Positions 1 to 13,827 of a stretch of 64,000 nucleotides of DNA are shown here, one piece after another; the first letter of the stretch is position 1, and each line of letters begins with the position of its first letter. Origin of the DNA: Brugia malayi (taxonomy: Eukaryota > Nematoda > Chromadorea > Rhabditida > Onchocercidae); NCBI RefSeq assembly GCF_000002995.4, contig NW_025062479.1:11947721-12011720 (forward strand), given 5' to 3'. Under the pieces are notes generated by a model. It was not told the DNA's origin. It worked only from the letters and a program-made list of their open reading frames with translations, and searched no databases. A program made the position numbers and the translations under genes.

Positions 1-795
1 CTCTAAACTACAAACAAAAAATCCGACTTGTAATTATCCAAAAATTGGTATCTAGGTTCTTTGGTCAAATTTGAAGTTGGTAGTTTTTATGATATTTTGA
101 CGATGTTCCTCGACGACAAAAATATGATATCTTCCCATTTTAGTTATTTTAAATGCTTAAGCATAAAATATTTCTAAATTCATGCTGCAAAATGCTGGAT
201 AAATCACGAGAAATATTCCGAAAAATTCAGCGCATTATATAAATTGCTTCATACTATTTAAAACAAGTTATGCTTGAAAGACATATTAAGTATTCAGAAT
301 CAAAATCCTTCTTCGAAAGCTATCAATTTTCGAACGACTGCTAGTCGTCAAAGCGGATGATTTTAAATTTTTTTTCTTTTTTTTTTCAAATAGCTACAGA
401 TCTTTTTCCCCAATCAAATTAAAAGCAGAGTGAAAAGAGGAGAAAGATGTATTACTGCTAATGAATTTCTGATGTATATGAGAAATACTTCAAAATTTTC
501 TTACACAAATAGCATTTCGATATTTTTAGAATTAAAACCATATATGAGGATGACTTTTAAAAAAAATGAAAACTTTTACAAAGTCTATTTCGACGCATTT
601 GTGCAATTGGTAAGCCGTAAATGAATAATTCAATTGTCCAGGCTTGCTCATAGAAAGTTAAGTAAATAATCACAATAAGGTTGTTAGGAGGAGACATCCC
701 TTAGAAAATATGTCTTCGTTAGTTTTGGATCTATCCCTTCAATCCATTCTCTTCTAACAATGTCAGCAAATTACGAATTTGTCATCATACGAATT

Positions 796-846
796 TCTCT
801 CTCTCTGTGTGTGTGTGTCTGTCTGTGTGTGTGTGTGTGTGTGTGT
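796..846. repeat. TC/TG microsatellite
   Basis: A TC run passes into an almost pure TG repeat interrupted by two TCTG units. It lies in intergenic DNA. Nothing suggests function. Confidence 0.9.
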
Positions 847-3800
847 AATTACAACCGTTTGTATGTATATTTGTTAGGCGGTAATCTAACAAGTATTGAA
901 ATTTAACAACCTAACAAATCTCATGCTTTTTTCACTATGGTATCTTTGAAATCACTGTTTTCTAGAATTCCTTTTGCATAAATAATACATTTTATCCTTT
1001 TTTATATTCGACTATGATATTCATAGTGCATAGGAATTTCAGTCCAAGTTCGAAAAATCATCATTTTAAGAAATGATCTAGAAGAAGATGATAAGGCGTT
1101 TGCTCATGTTAATATCAAGTTTAAGCAATCAAGTAGCAGTACTATATAAAAGGTATAAATTTTGTTTGATTTTAAATTTCTAATTATAATTCAAAAAAAA
1201 ACCACTGAATATTAGAATGATTCTCTGCAAGATACTATGCTATAAAGAAAATCACCATTTCCGTTTTGCTTAATGATGGTTTCAAAATAATTGTGAAAGG
1301 AGCTCATCATCACTTGCAAAAATAAAATTCTGTATCAAAACATACCTCATTATTTCGAAATTTACAAATAGAATTCTATATTGTTATATTAAACTTGAAA
1401 ACTTAAAAAACTTGATTTAAACACATGCAAAAAAAAATGAAAAATTTAAATAATATTGGTGTCAGGAAAGAAGTGAGAGAAGCAGAAAGAGAAGGGGAAG
1501 TGGGAAAACGATAAACTTAGTAATTCATTTATCACTTCATAAAAAAAACTATTTGCGCTTTTATTCAAATTCATACACAGTATGCAACAATTTAAAAGCT
1601 TCAACAAGTATAAGTATTAGCCAATAGTTTCAGGCTAAATCAAGCTTGCCCCACCTTCTGCTCCATCCTTCACATATGTTACTTTGCTTTTTTTCCCGTA
1701 ACTTAAACTTTTCCTCTTCAGCTTTTTGATATATTTCCAAATAATTAAATTGCTTTTAATTAATTATTTTTTTTTTTTTTTTATTTTTTTCGTTGACAAA
1801 AAAGATGAGAATATGTGGTAGTGAGGTTTTTTTTTTTTTTTTTGAAATATTAATGTTATATGCAAGTTGTTCAATATTTTTCGAAAAAAATCGACAAAAT
1901 TTCTGGAATTGCTCATTAAGATCTAACGTATATTTTAGACTATAAATTATTCCAGCTTTCTCTTCCTTTCTCTTTGTCTCTACATTTTTCGTAAATCTTT
2001 TTATTATCCAGGAACTTCACTTACGCGTAATCATTTTGGACAAATGTTTGCATGCAAATTATAACGATACATAGAGTCCCTTCTAGTTCTTGCTAAATAA
2101 AACGGATTTCCCGATTGATTTCAGAACAAAAGTCTTGAGTATTCTTTTCTTCCTAGCTGAAATTTAACTATTAAATTCAACTAGCTGAATTTGGTTCATA
2201 TATATATATATATGTATAACAAAAGAAAACTAAAAATTACGTTTTCTTTTTTCAAATCTGTTTCCATTTGCTGATACTGAAAAATAAGCATCAAACTTGG
2301 TCATTTCCATTGATGAAATGTTTGTAGTATTTTAGATAGTAAGATCATAACGACCTAATGCTTTATTTGTTACAAATGCATTTGAAGAAAAACAAATATA
2401 AGAAATGAGAAATTAATAAGAAATTTTTATTGAAAATTAAAAAAAAAAAAAGAAGAGGAAGAAAGAGTAAGAGGGACTAAAATTTAGATCTATACGAAAA
2501 CGATGAATTAAAAAGAGAAAAGAGGTAAAAATAATATCAACTGCTTGTGCATCCATACGGCTTCGTGAGAAATTTGAATTGGATATCGTGTGAAAAAAAA
2601 AATGCAATACTCTGTTTTTATCCTTTCTAAACTTTCGCCCGCAAATAATTATGCCAGCTTAATTGAGCTCATTTTTATAGCATTTAGTCTTTCATTGGAT
2701 TTTTTTCTTAATGAGGTCATAGTCTCAATTTCTTGTTATTTTTATTTTCCGTTGTGTTTTTTTTTCCTTCTCAGAACTTGCTTATTTTGAAATTATTTGA
2801 ATTTTTTATTTCTGATTCTCTCTTGTAATGATTCTTTGAATTATGCATAGTGATTTCGAGTGGATAAAGATAATCGAGATCGCTTATTAAGACTCAGAAT
2901 TTTTGCTACCCGGGCTAAAAAAAACCTTTGAAGCCTGATTAGGTCACATTGTTATTCCATTAGTGGAGCTCATCTGATGCTATCTTTTGCATGACTCCAT
3001 AACGTGAAAATGTGATGCATTTTTTTAAAAATTTACATGCCATTCGTTGTCGTGGATACCTTTTATGAGACCTTTCCTTTACATATGCAAATTAATAGCA
3101 AGCAAACGTATGCCTATGTCTCTTGCCATTGGCAGAGATCTATAATAAATCCACAACTAATTTAGTGTTAAATTAATTAACCGTTTAACTCTATCATTCT
3201 TGCTATCATTACCAATGTCATTCGTATTGTTCCCTGCCTGTAGCTATGTTGTTGTTATTGTTGTTGCTGTTATTTTACTTTTATTGCTTTCTTTATAACA
3301 TGCACAAATGTCTTTTATTGCTTGCACTTAAAGTCTCATTTTTGTTCATTTTTTCAAAATAACTTGAGGAAAATATTGCAGCAAAAATATGCGTTGGTTT
3401 GATGTATTCCAAAAAAGAACCAATTTTCCTCTATCTTTTTCAATTTCAATTGAAATTTAATGCCGTTTTTCGAATTGCGCAGTTTTCAAATGAAGATTGA
3501 CTGGAAAAAGCTAGCACAAAGCTTCAAATAAAACATATATATTTACAATATAGCTTTTCTCTTCTCAAATATTTCCTTTTTCTATTTTCTTTTCAATTCT
3601 CAACCGAACAAATAAAATCGAATCATGCTTGTAAAATAAGATTTCTTTCTCCTCCCCTTCTCTTTCTTCCTTTCTCTCTTTCTCCCTCTCTTCTATTTCA
3701 TCATTTACCAACACAGAAAGTTGAGATTTATGGTTGAAATAAAACCGAAACAGGTTTTCTCTTTCATAAGAATCACGAACTTCAACAGCAATTGCGCAAT

Positions 3801-6800
3801 GGAAAGTTAAAAGACAAGGACACATGCATATGTACAAACAAACATTCATACATGTGTACACAAGTTCCTTCCGTATCTTTTCAGGATGGAATTACTCAAA
3901 AAATGTAAACTAATAAAGTACCTTAGCTTATGACAGTAACTAGTTAACTGATAATTTCGAAGTTTTGGTTTCAACAGATTTTGTTTTCCAAAATTTATAT
4001 AAATAATCTCTTTAAAAGACTTTTTAACTGGTTCATGTCGTTCATATCTTTTTTTATTTTTACTAAAACCCCTTGTATTTCTTCAGGTTTCTCAAGTAAA
4101 GTTCCATTCTTTAGAATTTCAAATAATGGCATGAAAAACATACAGCTATTAACTCTGTATACAATTCAACACAAGCTTGAGGAACCGTAAACCAAAAGAC
4201 TACTGTACCTGAAATAATATTTTCTAGAAATACTGATCGATGATTTCCAAATCGATTTTCATTTCCTATTCTTATGCTTTACGCTCTACGTTCTTTGGCT
4301 TTAATTACCACCCTTCGAACTGAATGGAAGACACATAACGTTTCAAAAATTAAACTTAAAAAAAAAATGAATTTAGTTAAAACTCCCGTGCTGCAAAAAA
4401 CACACATTTATGTAGAGAAAAGAAGAAGCAGGATGGAAAGCGCTTAAATTTAATTACTGTATTAAAATAAATTTGATACTTCACGTTTTGCTATAATACT
4501 TTTTTTTAAAAAAAAAAAAATTTAAGTAATTTAGAAAACAAAATTTTACAAAGCAAATGACGCCAAATATCTTAATTCTGGATGAGCTTTTCAGAGTGCT
4601 ATTTTGAACTCTACTAAGTAGCAGGTAAATTGAATCCGAATAATATCCGCTTATGACTAACTTTTCTAACCGATCTTTCGAAATAAATTAAAACAAATGA
4701 TAATTCTACTGGAAGGATCAATGGAGGCATTTCAAACAATTTTAAACCTCCATAGATAATTTTATTAAAATTCATAGCAGGAAGAAATTAGCATTCAAAT
4801 ATAATTTATAAATGGATGTGTCATTCAAACACAAAGACATCGTATATGAAAAAAGCATCGAAATGAAATTATTCAAATAAAATCTAAGTATATAATGTCT
4901 AGGTGGTATAAATTCAGTGATAAATTTCACTTGTAGCTATTGGTTTTGACAATATTTATTACGCTTTCTAATAAACTTCTCTAAATACTCAAATAAAAAA
5001 ATTGTTTAAAATAGTAGGGCCTGGACATTTTATTGGAATGAAGCATTATTGGTATATTCCAATAATATTGAGTAGATTCACAATAACTTTTGCTTCACCT
5101 GCGATATATGAGAGTATCGGTTTTCATTTTCTATAAATTATATTTCTTTACGAAAATTGTCATACTCATGTATTACAAGTCTCAGTATTTCGCATCTTTC
5201 TTTTCTCATATCGATATAGCGACGATTGAAAACAGAAGCCGGTAAAAATTTCAAATTGCATCAGATTACCTAACTAGTCACAATCCATTCCAAATTAGTC
5301 TCAGTAGTAAATTATTGTCAAAGAATGACCAAAGTATTGTTTTCTAGAACTCTTTATAAAGAAATCTTACATCATCCTCGACGGATTCTAAATGGAGAAC
5401 TTTAAAAGATGATTTAGTTGAGTAGAGAATGCTCATTAACACATATCAATTCTCCACAGATTGATTTGTATCTTTCTTTGCAACTGGAGATCAAATTAAA
5501 CCATTAAATCTCTACTTTCAATTCACTATTAACAAACTTTATTCAAATATTATAAAATTTTCTATACTTACATTTATTTGTGAGTCACACTTATTTATCG
5601 ATATGATCTAAACTACAGGTTAGGAGGAACTACTAAGTTGACATGAACATTTCTAAAGTTAATGTATTTCAATATTATTAGATGTCGTTGATTTCACTGA
5701 AGTGATATTATGCTGAACAAAATGTCTTAGTTCACATTTTACTCTGTATCACAAAATCAAATGTTAACTGCAGGGACATTCGATCTTTCATCCTCATTTT
5801 CATTTTACTTTAATTTAACCTTTTTCTTCTTGTCAGCATTGAAGCATCGTATCAGATAAGATAGAAGTTACTTAGGAAGTTTTCATTTCTGAGTTCCACA
5901 ATAAAAATTTCGTGCTGTGCATATATTTCATTTCACACGATTGTGTTATTGACTTTATACATTTTTTCTCTAGGAAGCAACCGATCCGATCAAATAATTT
6001 TTCAATCGACTTTGGATATTGAAGTAAAGATAATACCTGAATATCTTGCAGTCGATAGACAGAGCGCTACCAATAGTTCTACTGTCACTAAATCGATCAA
6101 AATCGATTACTTGTTCTTCAATCAAAGAAAGGTAACTTTTAAAACCTACAATGAGACAGATTTTTAGAGAAAATTTGTCTATTTTTTTAACCAGTGATAA
6201 CCGTTTGTGATTAAAAAGTGGTCTTATTAATTGATTTTAATTTTCGCTTCCTAATCTTGAGCATCACAAATTTCAATTACCTACAACCATTAATTTTAAT
6301 CCATGATTCGTTGCAGTAGAATACAGAATATTATCTTTACTTCAGGAGAAATTCAACTTATTTTTTTGTAAGAAAAAAAAGGCAAGAAAGGACATAAGTA
6401 CTTAAATTTTCATCAGAAAGGTATGTATCAATCAGAGAGAACATCAAAAATTTGTGGACGAGAACCAATGCTTATAATTTGTACACTAAAGAAATCGAGA
6501 AAATTTTTTAATTTTGGATAGAATTTGTCTGTTTTACATCTCTACGCTTTGTGAGATCGCTGGTGATTCACCGGGTAGATCAAGATGTATAAAAATTCGT
6601 ATCGTCGATATTTCCCGATTACTTAGGAATGTCTGGAAAGTTCTGACTTTTTTGTTTAAAATTAAATATAACTTTTTAATGAAGATTTAACATGCGAAAT
6701 TTGATTGTAATTTTAACATCTGAAATCTAATACAGAATTTATGCAACTTGGTGTTTCCATTATCTTATTTTCTCCCTTACAAACCATTTCCTGCAGTAAG

Positions 6801-7926
6801 AAGAATAGCAAGAAATTTTTAAATGGGAGATTGTTAAGGGAAGTTTTAACATTAAATTGTTAAATTTTTAAAAGTTAAAATTTGTCAGATTTATTTCTTA
6901 TTCTGAGACTGAACCATGCAGTAGTTACTAATGTACCAAATTTTATTTCACAGTTGCAATAGCAGTGTTTTCATAATCAATTTGCTTTCCAATATCTTGG
7001 AAAAAGTGATACCATACTAAACGTTAGTTTGATTTGCTATCTCCTGTTTCAAGAGTTTCACAAGATATCCAAATAAATAAATGAATCGCCTATGTGCTGT
7101 GTTTTAATTTAAATTCAAGTCTAAATTCTGAAGCACACTTCGTGCATTTCAGCTTTTCGATTTGATTGAAACTGATAATATTTAAGACTAACATGAAACA
7201 GATGAAACTTCATAATTCCACTGCAAAAAGTAGTGGATTTTTGTGTTTTAGAAAATTTCTTTCAAAGCTTTAACCATCATATTAGCGTTTCCTTAGCTTA
7301 TTGGACAATTGCAGTATTTTGCTTTCTAGAATCCGGATTATTCGGATTTGGCTAATTGAAAGCAGAATAGATAGGAATGGTTTAGACTCAAAGCTGATTA
7401 TTCCTTGGAAGATTGTTTGCCTTCACTTAATTGTTGATCAGAATAGTTTTCCAATGTACAATAGCTTAGCACTCGATGTTTATTTTTTCTCATTTGAGCT
7501 TCCCTAAAATAATTTCAGTGTTAGAAATCAAACTACTTTTTTAGCAGTAATTTAACAAAGTGAAATAGCTAACAATTTACGACATGCAACCTGCTATTAG
7601 CAAGCGACTGCAATTGCAAAGTGATAATAACATATTTTAGGGATGTATGGGCGAAAATGCATACAAACTCGGTGATAAAACAACTAGCCACCGTTTGAAA
7701 CTAAGATTCCGAAACCTGAATCCAATATCATACTTGGAACTCATTAAATTGATTCGATTTCGGGGTAACTTTTGGTTTCCGGTCTGCAAATTCAAGAAGA
7801 CTTTATCGGTGTGTCAATTATCGCTATTATATAAGTCAGTTCAGGAAACGCCATTTATATAAATCCTTAAATTTCCTGTTTCAAGCAATAATTTGTGAGA
7901 AAAGTTTATAACATTAACACGCCCCA

Positions 7927-7964
7927 TTCATCAGCTGTAACTGATGAAAGCACGCCTCTTATAA
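7927..7964 (+). promoter_or_regulatory. Candidate core promoter: inverted repeat and TATA-like box
   Basis: Positions 7927-7934 (TTCATCAG) and 7941-7948 (CTGATGAA) form a perfect 8-bp inverted repeat around a 6-base spacer; the overlap contains the E-box CAGCTG. A TATAA-like motif follows near 7959 in CTCTTATAAGG. The group lies about 260 bases before the unc-17 start codon, where a promoter or leader exon would be expected. Assignment as a promoter is inference from position and motif only. A chance short palindrome is the alternative. Confidence 0.25.
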
Positions 7965-8195
7965 GGAAAACAAGGGGACAACATGGAGGAGAAGGAGGAG
8001 TAAAACGGAAGAAAAAAGGAAAATCGTCCTCATAAAATCAATTCCAATTTACTAACGCACAATTCTAACCCGACTGGGGAATTTTTTTTTTTTTAAGACA
8101 TATTCAATCCCAGTAACGGTTTCTGCTGTTTCAATCAATTCCTTCATTTTTCTGCTGGCTTAATTCATTGCTATTATCTTTGGTACTAATTGTAG

Positions 8196-8217
8196 TGGGA
8201 AGAACTTAACTTAAATA
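8196..8217 (+). other. 5' UTR segment of unc-17 behind a splice acceptor
   Basis: A clean acceptor (TTGTAG, ending at 8195) precedes a 22-base leader that runs straight into the unc-17 ATG. The acceptor could receive the upstream leader exon that C. elegans unc-17 and cha-1 share, or a trans-spliced leader. The sequence alone cannot separate these. Confidence 0.5.
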
Positions 8218-9918
8218 ATGGGTTTCAATGTACCAATCATCAATCGTGATAGTGACTGGTGTCGTGAATGGTTGGATCAAAGGATCAAAGAGCCGCATAT
8301 ACAAAAAAAGCTGGTACTTGTGATTGTTTCTATTGCTCTGCTGCTCGACAATATGCTCTATATGGTGATTGTACCGATAATCCCGAAATACCTCCGGGAT
8401 ATCCACGCTTATGATGTGCAATTTGTTGGGTACCATAACGAAACGAAGAAGTTGAAAAATGGTACCATCGTTGTTCGCATGACCGGTGGTGAAATTGACT
8501 ATTTGAATGAGGATATTGGACTTGGGTGGCTATTTGCATCGAAAGCACTTATTCAGATTTTCGTCAATCCATTTTCCGGGTATATTATCGACCGCATTGG
8601 TTATGAGTTCCCCATGGTTATCGGTTTATGCGTAATGTTCAGTTCAACAGCTATTTTTGCACTGGGACGAAGCTATGGTGTCTTATTTTTCGCCAGATCA
8701 TTACAAGTAAGTTCACGGTATTTTCTCACTAAACTTTATTTCTTGGAAAATTATACAGTTTGGAGAAAAAACATGTTAACATAATGTATCAGATGTAGTT
8801 ATTTAAATAATCAGTTTTAGGGATTTGGTTCCGCATTTGCTGATACTTCTGGTCTTGCGATGATTGCTGATCGTTTTACAGAAGAAAACGAACGTTCAGC
8901 GGCGCTTGGTATTGCTTTGGCATTCATATCATTCGGTAGCTTAGTGGCACCGCCTTACGGCTCTGTCCTGTATTCACTAGCAGGGAAACCGATACCATTC
9001 CTGATTTTATCCTTGATATGTCTTTTTGATGGGTTCATGGTTTTCATGGTCATTCAGCCGAAAACCAATAACAAACAAGTGAATACAGCCGGTGAACGAA
9101 TACAGGGGACACCAATGTGGCGTCTATTTATGGACAAATACATTGCTATCTGTTCAGGTGCCCTTATCATGGCAAATATTAGCTTAGCATTCTTAGAACC
9201 CACGATCACAACATGGATGACCGGCGCTATCCCGGATACTCCGGCATGGATGGTTGGTATCATATGGTTCCCACCATTCTTCCCACATGTTCTGGGTGTT
9301 TACATCACCGTCTGTCTCATGCACCGCTATCCGCAAAAAGAGTGGCTTTTGGCTGCGATCGGCTTAGCCATGGAAGGCTTGAGTTGTTTCGTGATACCAT
9401 TCACCAACTCCGTTCTTCAACTGATCCTACCCTTATCAACACTATGTTTCGGAATTGCGCTAATTGACACATCATTACTACCAATGCTCGGATACTTAGT
9501 TGACACACGTCATGTCAGTGTTTATGGTAGTGTCTACGCGATTGCTGATATTTCCTACAGTTTGGCATATGCATTTGGGCCGATTATTGCTGGCGAGATT
9601 GTCGCAACGATGGGTTTCTTAGCCCTAAATATTATTATTTGTGTTCTGAATTTAGCTTATGCACCGGTATTATCAGTTTTGAGACAGGTCTATATATACC
9701 AGCCATTTGAAGAGAAGCAACAGCAACAAAAACAACAAGCACAATTCAATACCAATGGTAGTAGTAATGACGGTATTATCGGACAAAATCTCGATATATC
9801 ACAACAACGGGGTTATGGTGCCATCCAACATCAACGTGATGAACCGGAGAACCAGTGGAACCTACCAAAATATTCTGCTGCTTATAAATCGGACGATCCG
9901 TTAAACGTACAGTGGTAA
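8218..9918 (+). CDS. unc-17: Vesicular acetylcholine transporter (VAChT)
   Basis: This 12-TM major facilitator (SLC18 family) loads acetylcholine into synaptic vesicles in exchange for protons. Coding exons are 8218-8706 and 8821-9918, giving 528 residues against about 530 in C. elegans UNC-17. The intron has GTAAGT/TTTTAG ends and is in phase 0. The start is supported by the N-terminus MGFNVPIINRDS, nearly identical to the C. elegans protein. TM1 (about residues 32-56) carries Asp44 in the family motif LLLDNM. The luminal loop has N-glycosylation sequons at N74 and N81. The TM10 motif ALIDTSLLPML contains the conserved Asp near residue 379. The cytosolic tail is Gln/Asn-rich and ends in DPLNVQW, as in UNC-17. 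The gene lies directly upstream of cha-1 on the same strand, the conserved cholinergic arrangement. Identification is firm. Confidence 0.97.
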
Positions 9919-12900
9919 CGATAAATTTCCTTCACTGGATGATAGGATATCAAATTAGTATTTTACTAATTACTGCTATTATTATTATCACTATTGTTAC
10001 TGTTATTTATTGCTACCGATAACTAATAAATTGTGGCTCATTTTGTCTGAACCATTCCCCTGTTATTCGCCCTCCCAGTGATGGTGTAGTAACCTTTTTT
10101 AAAAAAATAATCATCAAGCTGTGATCTCATTTCTCTATTGCTAATGCTTATAGTTGTACATTGATGTGTGGTAGTTTTAGTTGTATCTACAAGAATAGTT
10201 TTGTTTGTGCAACTGAATGAAATATAAATTTGCTCATAATAGGAGGAAAGATATTACAGCAGTTAAGAATATCCAGCAAAAAGGAAATTGATGAGGTGAG
10301 ACGGAAATAAGGAAGGAACTGTGAAGAAATAACCGATGAAGCTAAGAGTAGGCGTTTGCTGTGGAATGTTACAAAATGCAGTTCCCATCAATTCTCCATC
10401 CATTCATCCACATCAAGTGTTTATAGTAAATTTTCAATGAAAGCTTTTATTGGAATATCATACAGTTCGTTTCAATATATACAGCATATTTGATCGAAAT
10501 AGAGTTCAGCGCTTTCAACAGCATAATTCATTCAAGATTTCTCGCTTTTGTCTCAGCATAAATAATTTAAGAATAATTTCAAAAAATGGACACTTATTGA
10601 CTTCATGATTTAGCTTTCTACCTCAGACCTAATTTTTCTAGAATCTAATTCTATTCTAGTACTGATAATGGACAGTATGAGAATGAACTTAGAGCATTGC
10701 TATGAAATGGGATCGTAAGGTTAAGTTCCAATGTAATTGTCTGAGTTACATTTCTAATAGAAACATAAAATGCTGATTTCATTAACTTTTAAGGACAGAT
10801 AGAAGTAATGAGAAAAATTATTTAGCTATAATTTCATTTACCTCATTTTTGATTTTCTAGGAGATTCAGATGCACTAAATTTGCACATCAATATTTCTTG
10901 TCAGAATTCCTTTGACCCTATCACAGTTTCGTTATGTACTTAAACTTTCTCTACATCTTCTGCTGCTTATTAGTATTTGTATGACAATAAAAAGTTTTAT
11001 GCAAGTTGCAAAAACCTGGAAATAAGTATACTGATTGCTACAAATTAATGCACCTTTTTGGATATGTTCCAGTTAAATTTCAAAATTTAAGTTCGGCTTC
11101 ACAAGTTTAGCTCAAATTTTGAATCATTTGCAATATTTCAAAAGTCAGCAATTATGAACAAAATACTGATGCAAGCAAAATCAGCAAAAAGAATTACAAA
11201 CGACTATCATATAACGAAAAGAAAATATTTGGTAATGATAAAAGATAGCAAACTTTTACATCTGAATTTATCAGGAAAAAAAGAGGAAGATTCATTCGTC
11301 GGGTTAAGCCAGGAATTTGACTTGTAGTTCAAGAAATACTGGTAGCAAATTTTGCACCGTATTAATTAGCGAATGACTGCTTCTTGAATAACAAAAATAT
11401 CATACCAATCAGCTATAGTGGCCCAGTGGGTCAAAAACAACAACTTTGCAATATTTCCAACCAGTCTTTTTGGAAGTTAGTTCAATATTGTGGCTCTCGA
11501 CTTTGTCCGTTAAATTTAGCCTTAATTTTTAGATTATCACTTTAAGTTTTAGTACTATAATATAAAAATTATTTTCCGGAAACATTTCTACAGTTAGATT
11601 GAAATACATGCAACTGTTTTTGATTGTTGTTGCAGTTCAGAGTGAACAGTAAAAATGGACTTATGAATTAATGAATTATAATAAATTATGGACTTCGAAC
11701 TTTAAATTTTAAAATTAGACTGATAGATTGGAATTTTTATTTCCCAAACTATTTTTGAAATTCAACGGAAATTGAGGGGTCAGCGGAGAGATTGAATAAA
11801 AAAATACATATTTGATTTCGAAGATTTGGACAAAGATCTAAAAAATTTCATTTTATTTTGTTAAATGGTTATAGTAGCCATTTGATAAGAGATTGGAAAA
11901 TTCACACATTTATATTGCCAAGTTGCAGCACTGGTCAGTAATGGGTGATAAAAGATGTACTATTGATAAACAAAACTCAACAAATGCTTGGTATGAGGTA
12001 AGCTCAGTTCCTTTCCATTTTTCCGTCCTTAATTCTTTGGAAACTTAGAAATTTGGAAGGAAAAAATTTTTCCCCTATTTTTATAATTCAAATAATACAA
12101 GCAAAAATAATCACAGTAGAATTTTCCAGGACTGATAAGTGAAATGCAAGAATATTCGAATTAGTACACTGTTAAAAATCGATTCCTTAGCTCTATCATA
12201 ACAAAGGCGACATTTATAATATCAAATTCAAAACTAAGTCTCGTGTTTCATAATTGAAAACAAGAAATAAAAAGTCGTAAAACCAGATTTAAAGTGTAAA
12301 CACAAAAGGCAACCTGTAAAAATTGTTCGACTCCACCATTTGCACCATCGTTTACTTCGTACTGTTGCGCACATCTGTTCTTAACTTTATTTAATTAAAG
12401 TTGCTTAATTTTAATTGATTAATTTTTATTTGGTTGGCAAAATAGACTTTTTGAGAAAATAAGTTTTAGATGATTTAAGATTCGCTAGATACTGAAGAAT
12501 GATATGATACATTATGATAAATTATCATAAGAGATCTGCTCATTATAGCAATGAATTAGGAGATTAGTTATACAAAAATTAATATTTTGCGGGTTAAAAA
12601 TCTGGATTTTTGCCTTTTGATTTCTGCGCCATATAAGATTTTCATTATCAATTTAGTTATAAAATGAGAATCTCAAGAAATGACCTGCACTTTTGCACGT
12701 TTTATATTTATAAATGTAATAAACTGAGCGATAATATGTGCAATGCTTATCAACAACAGCCAATAATGCGAAAATAAAAGATTGACACGGTATTAGGGAT
12801 GACAATATGAGTTTGTTATCTGATGTCGAAGAATTTTCATTAAAATTTGCTTGGTGTGTGGAAAATAGCTTTGATGACAAATTACTCTAGGGAACGATAG

Positions 12901-13813
12901 AAAGGCGATTCGTAACACTGATTTTTCTATTTAAAAATCTCTTTATAGTGCCCAGTGATTGAAATTCATTTATCTGATGCTACTTTTCCCAGTATTAAAT
13001 TGTCCACTTATCGAAATTTATTCCAATATTGAATATTTTTCTTATTCCAATTTCACTTATGTGTTTAAGAATAAATTCAAATACATATCTTTAAATTTTG
13101 TGAATGGACGGCCAAAAATTTCGGAAACAGAGGTTATGCAGTTGTTTAGCATTAAAATCAGATAACATTATTCACAAGATTTTCCATTTGTAATTTTAAA
13201 CTGTCGGTTGTATAAAGGAGTATTTGGAAGAAGGAGCGAAAACTGTAAGCAGAAATTTCGAAATTGCTTGTGCATGGAGAAGTGTACAGGGTAGTTAACG
13301 AAGAAAAGCTGTTGTAGAATAGTAAAAATGCTGCTGCTCATAAAAGCTTTTCAAAGTAAACAACGTCTGTTTCTGCATTCATCTAACATATCTAAAATTT
13401 TGTGTACCAATCCTACATGCAGACAAGCAACAACAACTATCCATCCGCATGTTCAGAAGGCGAGTCCGACAAATTTTAATGCTTTCTTTTTTGAAGTTTT
13501 TCAAGTGAGGAGAAAGAGACTATGAGCTTCTAATAAGTAAATAAACAATCGCTGCACTCTTATTAAATAAAGTGTCATAGGAGCTTCCTCTGTCTTCCAA
13601 AAATGTCGCAGCAAGCTAGCTCATCCAGTTTCCAGTCTTTGTGTTTCCATTACTAAAAGTGAAATGGGAATCTAATCTAAAGTCATATGACTTTGAAATC
13701 AGCTAATGAATGCATCAGCGATTACTCTCTCATGGATTAAGTAACATAGGTTAGAAGAAAACATTTAGAATTTGATGAAAAGTAATACAATTTCTGCTGG
13801 TTGTAACAATATA
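9919..13813. other. Spacer between unc-17 and cha-1
   Basis: This holds the unc-17 3' UTR (an AATAAA motif lies near 10024) and about 3.8 kb of AT-rich DNA. If the shared leader exon of other nematodes is kept, all of it belongs to the first cha-1 intron. No coding exon is seen. Short open frames near 12.7-13.5 kb have no splice context or recognisable domain. Confidence 0.55.
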
Positions 13814-13827
13814 GGAAAAAATTAAAA

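Larger units (their letters stand above)
1..8195. other. Intergenic / upstream region of the cholinergic locus
   Basis: No convincing coding exon is seen on either strand. Open frames are at most about 75 codons, AT-rich, and lack splice context or recognisable domains. The stretch holds homopolymer tracts, a TC/TG microsatellite near 0.8 kb and a short TA run near 2.2 kb. The last 300 bases before unc-17 contain an inverted repeat and a TATA-like motif and are the likeliest place for the promoter and leader exon. In C. elegans this region carries the shared unc-17/cha-1 promoter, so unannotated regulatory elements are expected here, but none can be assigned with confidence. Confidence 0.6.

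Noticed and set aside
8060..8085. CCC-GACT-GGGG before unc-17 as a COE/UNC-3 site
   Set aside because: UNC-3 controls cholinergic genes in C. elegans, but the half-site spacing here (4 bases) does not fit the usual two-base spacing.
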